64,000 nucleotides of DNA from Castellaniella hirudinis_A. Its GTDB lineage: Bacteria > Pseudomonadota > Gammaproteobacteria > Burkholderiales > Burkholderiaceae_B. The translations under genes were made by a program, and so were the position numbers. The notes beneath the pieces were generated by a model. The model was not told where the DNA came from, made no database searches, and worked only from the letters and a program-made list of their open reading frames with translations. Positions within the stretch are counted from its first letter, which is position 1. Every line of letters starts with the position of its first letter. The stretch spans positions 147,293 through 211,292 of the forward strand of contig NZ_JBLGTV010000005.1 of assembly GCF_047468865.1 (NCBI RefSeq), read 5' to 3'. Positions 56,940 to 64,000 of the stretch are shown in pieces.

Positions 56940-57694
56940 ATGGCTTCCCGACGTGGGCAGTTGCTCGACGGCGTCCTGCTGTTGGACAAACCCGAAGGCC
57001 TTTCCAGCAATCACGCGCTGCAGCGCGCCAAGCGCGCGGTGGACGCCCGCAAGGCGGGCCACACGGGCACGCTGGATCCGTTTGCCACGGGGCTGCTGAT
57101 CTGCTGCTTTGGCCGGGCCACGAAGATTTCCGCCGCCATGCTGGAAGCCGACAAAATCTACGAGGCCACCATCACGTTCGGCGAAGAAACCGACAGTGGC
57201 GACCTGACCGGCCATATCGTCGCCCGTGCCGGCGCGGATTTTTCCGGGGTGCGGGCCGATGCCCTGGAATCCGCGCTGGAGGGCTTTCGCGGGGAAATCG
57301 AACAGATTCCTCCCATGGTGTCGGCCCTGAAACGCGACGGCAAGCCTTTGTACGAATACGCCCGCCAGGGCATCGAACTGGAACGTCCGCCCCGGCGGAT
57401 CACCATCCATGCCTTGGATTTATTGGCGTGCGACGGCCAGACCGCCCGCGTGCGCGTGCATTGCAGCAAAGGCACCTATGTCCGCACCCTGGCCCAGGAC
57501 ATCGGCCGCGCCCTGGGCTGCCTGGGGCATTTGTCGGCCTTGCGGCGCACCGCGGCGGGGCCGTTCTCCATTGAACAGGCCATCGGCCTGGAAGCCTTGC
57601 AGGCCCTCGAAGCGCCGGCATCGGCGCTGATCCCTTTACATGCCTTGCCGGACGGACTGCGTCCAGCAAGTGTTTCTACCGAGGAAAACATCCT

Positions 57695-57698
<4 letters not shown>
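56940..57698 (+). CDS. truB: tRNA pseudouridine-55 synthase
   Basis: A 252-residue TruB: LLDKPEGLSSNHALQRAKRAVDARKAGHTGTLDPFATGLL with the catalytic Asp in GTLDPFATG, then IPPMVSALKRDGKPLYEYARQG and a short C-terminal region. The start at 56940 gives the standard N-terminus. It overlaps typA by 4 bp (ATGA). Confidence 0.95.
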
Positions 57699-59515
<1,817 letters not shown>

Positions 59516-59681
59516 TCCGCCGGCGTCTGCCCTCGCGTCAGGCGCGGGTGCAGACCCGCATCGGGGCGCATTCGGCCGCTGGTGCGTGACCGCCCGCGTG
59601 AGGCGCGGTGGCCGCCGCCGGCCTGTGCACCGAGCGATGCGGGCGCGCATGCCTGGCGGGCAGATGGCGCGCTGAACACTG

Positions 59682-59718
59682 AACCACCGCTTGTTGGATT
59701 GCAGGCGGTGGTTTTTAT
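59682..59718 (+). terminator. Terminator downstream of typA
   Basis: A 9-bp stem AACCACCGC / GCGGTGGTT followed by TTTATTT, the likely end of the rimP-typA operon. Between 59516 and 60046 I see only this and the katA control region. Confidence 0.72.
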
Positions 59719-59913
59719 TTGGTGCGCCCGGCATGGACTGCCTCCCGAAATGGGATGCCGATTCCATCGCCAGGATGTTTTGATGATTGTCCGCCGCGTG
59801 CGGGATCGCGCCTGAAACTTTGCAACAGCGGGTGGCTTGCCTGTGCTGGGCGGCCGGGGGTACGCTGAGGGCGCCGGCCAGGCGGTTGACATTGGCGGCC
59901 GGTCGGCAATCCA

Positions 59914-59970
59914 TAGATTAAAGCTAATGATTTATAAGAAATAATTAATTTTATTTAAATCATTGGCTTG
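59914..59970. promoter_or_regulatory. Inverted repeat in the AT-rich katA upstream region
   Basis: AAGCTAATGATTT (59922-59934) and AAATCATTGGCTT (59958-59970) are complementary at 12 of 13 positions, 23 bp apart. Overlapping it, ATAG-N7-CTAA at 59914-59928 resembles one half of an OxyR site; the second half is poor. It lies 77 bp before the catalase start and is a candidate peroxide-responsive operator. Confidence 0.5.
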
Positions 59971-60046
59971 GTTAGACTGAATGCCATGCCGATGTCCCGG
60001 CTATTGCAGTGCCGCGGGCACTGCTGGACTCTACAGGAGAACATCC

Positions 60047-61483
60047 ATGAAAAAACTGACCACTGCCGCAGGGGCCCCTGTTGTCGATAACCAGAACATC
60101 ATGACGGCCGGCCCGCGGGGCCCCGCCTTGCTGCAGGACGTCTGGCTGCTCGAAAAACTGGCCCACTTCGACCGCGAAGTCATCCCCGAGCGCCGCATGC
60201 ACGCCAAGGGGGCCGGGGCCCATGGCACGTTTACCGTCACCCACGACATCACCCGCTATACACGGGCGGCCATTTTTTCCGAGGTGGGCAAACAGACCCC
60301 GATGTTCATCCGTTTTTCCACGGTGGCCGGCGAACGCGGCGCCGCCGATGCCGAGCGCGACATCCGGGGCGTGGCCATGAAGTTCTACACCGAAGAAGGC
60401 AACTGGGATCTGGTGGGCAACAATACGCCGGTGTTCTTTTTCCGCGACCCGCTGAAATTCCCCGACCTGAACCACGCGGTCAAACGCGATCCCGGCACGG
60501 GCTTGCGCAGCGCCCAGAACAACTGGGAATTCTGGACTGGCCTGCCCGAGGCCCTGCACCAGATCACCATCGTCATGAGCGACCGGGGGATTCCGTCCGA
60601 TTACCGCCACATGCATTTGTTCGGCAGCCATACCTTCAGCTTCATCAATGCCGATCAGGAACGCTTCTGGGTGAAATTCCATTTCCAGTCCCAGCAGGGC
60701 ATCCGCAACCTGAGCGATGCCCAGGCCGGCGAGATCATCGGCCGCGACCGTGAAAGTTCGCAGCGCGACCTGCACGAACACATCGCCCAGGGCGATTTCC
60801 CGCGCTGGACGCTGTCGGTGCAGATCATGCCGGAAAAAGACGCCGGCAGCTACCACCTGAATCCCTTTGATCTCACCAAGGTCTGGCCGCACGGCGATTA
60901 TCCCTTGATCCCGGTGGGGGTGCTGGAACTCAACCGCAATCCCGACAATTTCTTCGCCGAAGTCGAACAGGCCGCGTTCACGCCGGCCAATGTGGTGCCG
61001 GGCATCGGCTTTTCGCCCGACCGCATGCTGCAGGCCCGCCTGTTTTCCTACGGCGATGCCCAGCGCTACCGTCTGGGGGTCAATCACCACCAGATTCCGG
61101 TCAATGCGCCGCGTTGTCCTTATCACAGCTTTCACCGCGATGGGGCCATGCGGGTGGACGGCAATCACGGCGGCTTGACGGGCAACCAGCCCAACCGCGC
61201 CGGCGAATGGGCCGAGCAACCCGAATTCCGCGAACCGCCCCTCAGCCTGGAAGGCGCGGCGGATCACTGGAACCACCGCGAGGACACCGATTATTTTTCG
61301 CAGCCGGGCAATTTGTTCCGCCTGATGTCGCCCGCCCAGCAGCAGGCGCTGTTCGACAATACCGCGCGGGCCATTGCGGGGGTCACGCCCGATGTGCATG
61401 CGCTGCACATCCAGCACTGTACCCAGGCCGATCCGGCCTATGGGGCCGGGGTGGCGGCCGCGATTCAGGCTTTGCAGGGGTAA
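60047..61483 (+). CDS. katA: Monofunctional haem catalase
   Basis: A 478-residue clade-3-size catalase. Distal His in RRMHAKGAGAHG, distal Asn in DLVGNNTPVFF, and the proximal haem Tyr in RLFSYGDAQRYRLG. NADPH-site residues follow. AGGAGA precedes the ATG. It converts H2O2 to water and O2 in the cytoplasm. The next gene starts 4 bp downstream and is probably co-transcribed. Confidence 0.95.
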   Translation: MKKLTTAAGAPVVDNQNIMTAGPRGPALLQDVWLLEKLAHFDREVIPERRMHAKGAGAHGTFTVTHDITRYTRAAIFSEVGKQTPMFIRFSTVAGERGAADAERDIRGVAMKFYTEEGNWDLVGNNTPVFFFRDPLKFPDLNHAVKRDPGTGLRSAQNNWEFWTGLPEALHQITIVMSDRGIPSDYRHMHLFGSHTFSFINADQERFWVKFHFQSQQGIRNLSDAQAGEIIGRDRESSQRDLHEHIAQGDFPRWTLSVQIMPEKDAGSYHLNPFDLTKVWPHGDYPLIPVGVLELNRNPDNFFAEVEQAAFTPANVVPGIGFSPDRMLQARLFSYGDAQRYRLGVNHHQIPVNAPRCPYHSFHRDGAMRVDGNHGGLTGNQPNRAGEWAEQPEFREPPLSLEGAADHWNHREDTDYFSQPGNLFRLMSPAQQQALFDNTARAIAGVTPDVHALHIQHCTQADPAYGAGVAAAIQALQG

Positions 61484-61487
61484 GCCA

Positions 61488-62729
61488 GTGATCCTGTATT
61501 TGCACGGCTTCCGGTCTTCGCCCGAATCGTACAAATCGCGTCTGATGGCGGCCGAGCTGGCCCGGCGCGGCCTGGCGGCGCGCTGGTGCTGTCCGCAGTT
61601 GCCCGCCAGCCCGGCCGCCGCCTTGCGCCTGGCGCTGGATTTGGCGGCGGCGCGGGGGTATGTGCCGGCGTCGGCCCGCGGCACCGGGGCGGCGGGCACT
61701 TTGCCGCCCGGGCCGGTTGGGGTCGATACCTTGTCGCCGACGCAGATCGGGGCGACCGGGGCCGATATCTTGTCGCCGGGGCAGGTCAGGGCGACCGGGG
61801 CTGATAGCTTGTCGTCGGGGCAGATCGGGGCGACGACCGGGGCTGATATTTTGTTGCCGCCGGCGCCGCCCCTGGTCGTCATCGGGTCTTCGCTGGGGGG
61901 CTTTTATGCCACTTGGCTGGCCGAACGCCTGGGCTGCCGCGCCGTGCTGTTGAATCCCGTGGTGCGGGCCGCCCGCGATCTGGCTACCCAGGTGGGCTCA
62001 CACCGCACGTTTCACGGGGATGAACCCTTTGAATTCCTGCCCGTTCATGTCGATGAACTGGCCCGCGCCGAAGCGGATATTCCCGCGCTGACGCAGCCAG
62101 ACCGCTATTTCCTGCTGGCCGCCACGGGCGACGAAGTTCTGGATTGGCGCGAGATGCAGGCGCGCTTCGCGGGTGCCCGGCAGCGCATCATCCAGGGCAG
62201 CGACCACGGGATTGCGGATTTTGACGCCTATCTGCCCGAAGTCCTGGACTTCGTGCTGGCCGGTTCGTCGCGGCGTCCGTCCGGTGCGCCGGATGCGCCG
62301 GATGCCGATGCGAACCGTTTGGTGCTGGGCGATTGGGCTTTGCTGGGCGACCAGGCATCCGCCATTCGCCTGGAAGTCTTCGTGCAGGAGCAGCATGTTC
62401 CGCCTGAAGAAGAGATGGACGCCATGGACGCCGAGTGCCTGCACGCCCTGGTCTTTGATGCAGCCGGCATCCCCCTGGGCACGGGGCGCTTGCTGCCCGA
62501 CGGGCACATCGGCCGCATGGCCGTGCGCCAGCCTGGGCGGGGCAAGGGGGTGGGATCCCGATTATTGATGGCTTTGGTGCGGGCGGCCCGCGAACGGGGC
62601 GACACCCAGGTGGTGCTGGCCGCCCAATTGCATGCCCGGCCCTTTTATGCCCGTCATGGCTTTGTCGAAGAAGGCGACACTTTCATGGACGCCGGCATCC
62701 CCCATCGGCTGATGCGCCTGGTGTTTTGA
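61488..62729 (+). CDS. YqiA-like esterase fused to a GNAT acetyltransferase
   Basis: A 413-residue two-domain protein starting at GTG with AGGGG upstream. Residues 1 to about 265 are a YqiA/YcfP alpha/beta hydrolase (ILYLHGFRSSPESYKSRLM; nucleophile in VIGSSLGGFYATWLAE; SDHGIADFDAYL). Residues about 282-413 are a GNAT domain of the ElaA/YjcF type (VFVQEQHVPPEEEMDAMD; IGRMAVRQPGRGKGVGSRLLMALV; FYARHGFVEEG). Both are normally separate proteins. The esterase is interrupted by a roughly 60-residue insertion carrying the 13-residue tandem repeat at 61719-61856. Confidence 0.85.
   Translation: MILYLHGFRSSPESYKSRLMAAELARRGLAARWCCPQLPASPAAALRLALDLAAARGYVPASARGTGAAGTLPPGPVGVDTLSPTQIGATGADILSPGQVRATGADSLSSGQIGATTGADILLPPAPPLVVIGSSLGGFYATWLAERLGCRAVLLNPVVRAARDLATQVGSHRTFHGDEPFEFLPVHVDELARAEADIPALTQPDRYFLLAATGDEVLDWREMQARFAGARQRIIQGSDHGIADFDAYLPEVLDFVLAGSSRRPSGAPDAPDADANRLVLGDWALLGDQASAIRLEVFVQEQHVPPEEEMDAMDAECLHALVFDAAGIPLGTGRLLPDGHIGRMAVRQPGRGKGVGSRLLMALVRAARERGDTQVVLAAQLHARPFYARHGFVEEGDTFMDAGIPHRLMRLVF
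61719..61856 (+). repeat. 39-bp in-frame tandem repeat inside the esterase domain
   Basis: Units at 61719-61757, 61758-61796, 61797-61838 (42 bp, one extra codon) and a partial unit to about 61856 encode G-A-D-I-L-S-P-G-Q-I-G-A-T with small changes. All keep the frame, so copy number could vary without breaking the protein. Confidence 0.85.
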
Positions 62730-62756
62730 TCGGGATGTGCGCCGGGCCCGGGCTGT

Positions 62757-63518
62757 TCAGGACGGCTCGGTCTGGCGCGGGTGGCGCTGCCAGGCAAGCA
62801 GCGCCTGCGTGGCATGGGCCATGATGCGCTGGTAGTCGTCCAGCGGCATGGCTTGGCGCAGCGCGGCCAGCAGCTGCTGCGTGCCCGCCTGGCTTTGCCC
62901 GGAAGCCTGGGCGTCCCGCAGCAGGCGGATTTGCATATGGGCCAGGGCGTCGGCCACCAGACGCCAGCCCAGGTCGGGCATCTGCCGGTTCAGCGCCAGC
63001 AATTGGCTGCCCAGCGCCTGCAGGATCGGCTGGGCTTCATCCGCCGTGGCGGCGCTGCCCATGGCATGCCATAACGCCAGATGGATTTGCCGCCGCAGAT
63101 TGATTTTGAAATCAATCCCGCTGCCTGGCTGGGTTTGGGTTTGCTCGAATTTCTGCAAGAACCTGGCTTCGGCCTGGGGGGACAGGCCCGTGCGCAGCTG
63201 GCTGATCAGGGCGCTCAGGCCAGGCATGGCCGTAATCTGGAACGCCTGGCTGAATGCCAGCCCCCATTGATCCAGCCCCATCAACAGCAACTCCAGCCGT
63301 GCCGCCTGAGCGTCCAGGTCACCGGCCCGGTGCACCCAGCCCAGGGCGGCTTCCAACTGGGATTGGATGGCGGGCGACAGGGTTTTGCCCTGGGTGGCCT
63401 CACGAAAAACCTGGGTAAACAGGTTTTGAGCCAGCAGGGCCCCCTGGGCCTGATCCTGGGCGGATACCTGGTCGGCCAGGGGGTCGGTAAGCAGAAAAGC
63501 TGTTTTGTTGGAATCCAT
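62757..63518 (-). CDS. Alpha-helical protein of unknown function
   Basis: A 253-residue, Gln/Leu/Ala-rich protein without signal peptide or membrane segments. It looks all-helical (QDQAQGALLAQNLFTQVFREA; RLELLLMGLDQWGLAFSQAFQI; LGWRLVADALAHMQIRLLRDAQ). I do not recognise a family. The start at 63518 is the first good Met after the low-complexity upstream extension, but lacks a clear ribosome site. It is convergent with the esterase-GNAT gene. Confidence 0.6.
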   Translation of the reverse strand: MDSNKTAFLLTDPLADQVSAQDQAQGALLAQNLFTQVFREATQGKTLSPAIQSQLEAALGWVHRAGDLDAQAARLELLLMGLDQWGLAFSQAFQITAMPGLSALISQLRTGLSPQAEARFLQKFEQTQTQPGSGIDFKINLRRQIHLALWHAMGSAATADEAQPILQALGSQLLALNRQMPDLGWRLVADALAHMQIRLLRDAQASGQSQAGTQQLLAALRQAMPLDDYQRIMAHATQALLAWQRHPRQTEPS

Positions 63519-63693
63519 GGCGCTATTGTACCGGGCGGCATGCTGCAATTGCCTAAGCGAAAAACAGGGGACAGGTTTCGGTTTCATGACGTGTGAAGAT
63601 TTTTTGTCGTGAGAAATCGGGTATGCCCTTTCTGTCCCCTTGCCCGCCTGGGGCCGGGTGATCCCCGGAATAATGAGGCATCCATGCCCTCGG

Positions 63694-64000
63694 ATGCCCG
63701 CCATGCCCAAACGCCCGCCCCCGTCCACTGCCGACGACCACGACAGCCCCTGGAAGCTGGCGCTGGAACTGTACTTCTCACAGGCCCTGGCCCTGCTGAC
63801 CCCCGCACTGTACCAGGCCATCGACTGGGCCATCCCCCCGGAATTCCTCGATAAGGAACTGCAAGCTATCGTCTTGCCAGGCAAAAAAGGCCGCCGCCTG
63901 GTCGATAAGCTGGCGCAAGTGCACCTGCGCGACGGCACGCGTGCCTGGCTGCTGATCCATGTGGAAGTCGAACACCGCCTGGACGGCCCGCAAGCCCTGC
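63694..64000 (+). CDS. Rpn-type recombination-promoting nuclease/transposase-like protein (partial)
   Basis: The N-terminal 102 codons of a protein running off the right edge (WKLALELYFSQALALLTPALYQAIDWAIPPEFLDKELQAI, then KGRRLVDKLAQVHLRDG and WLLIHVEVEHRLDGPQAL). This matches the start of the Rpn/YhgA-like PD-(D/E)XK family, where the acidic residues around HVEVEH form the active site. Starts at 63694 and 63703 are both possible. Confidence 0.75.
   Translation, partial: MPAMPKRPPPSTADDHDSPWKLALELYFSQALALLTPALYQAIDWAIPPEFLDKELQAIVLPGKKGRRLVDKLAQVHLRDGTRAWLLIHVEVEHRLDGPQAL

Overview
The window is about 65% G+C DNA from a betaproteobacterium. The gene content (a rpsO-pnp, scpB-rluB and rimP-nusA-infB-rbfA-truB-typA core, and a paa cluster tied to a Liv-type ABC transporter with a DUF2783/FAD monooxygenase pair) fits Burkholderiales, most likely Alcaligenaceae (Bordetella/Castellaniella-like). 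The genus is an inference from protein resemblance, not from a search.

Left edge (1-3061): the end of an integrated conjugative element. It holds a partial gene that may be a VirB1-like transglycosylase, a TrbM/KikA-like secreted protein, a Phd/PIN toxin-antitoxin pair, a small ribbon-helix-helix protein, and then a 29-bp tmRNA/tRNA-type 3' end that looks like an attachment site. Beside it are three 18-bp repeats and a strong terminator. A BrnTA module with a large palindromic operator follows, then a periplasmic YceI protein.

3.8-25.3 kb: an aromatic-acid catabolic region. On the minus strand lie an R2/AurF-like diiron protein, a ferredoxin-FAD/NAD reductase and PaaX. Divergent from them runs paaN-paaG-paaH-paaI-paaK-paaJ plus a periplasmic Liv-type binding protein. 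Convergent to that is an operon livH-livM-livG-(hemerythrin-livF)-FAD monooxygenase-DUF2783. An aldehyde dehydrogenase and a chemoreceptor with a C-terminal hemerythrin domain complete the block. The usual phenylacetyl-CoA epoxidase genes paaABCD are not in the window. The diiron/reductase pair sits where they would be expected, and two neighbouring proteins carry oxygen-binding hemerythrin domains. This is the most unusual part of the window.

25.3-43.5 kb: mostly chromosomal genes. They include a lipoprotein, an MFS transporter, a yybP-ykoY (Mn2+) riboswitch with its terminator before terC, an XRE regulator, yaaA, an FUSC-type membrane protein, ilvI-ilvH-ilvC, an old yellow enzyme, psd-pssA, rpsO, pnp, a quinone oxidoreductase, tRNA-Ser(UGA) and an AmiC-type amidase.

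43.5-48.9 kb: a variable island between tRNA-Ser and initiator tRNA-fMet. It contains a RelBE-like pair, HipBA, a badly decayed IS1380-family transposase and a patchwork of phage-derived fragments, including the C-terminal stub of a cytosine methyltransferase.

49-64 kb: conserved information-processing genes (scpB, rluB, rimP, nusA, infB, rbfA, truB, typA), then a catalase, a YqiA-esterase/GNAT fusion with an internal 39-bp tandem repeat, an unrecognised protein and the start of an Rpn/transposase-like nuclease at the right edge.
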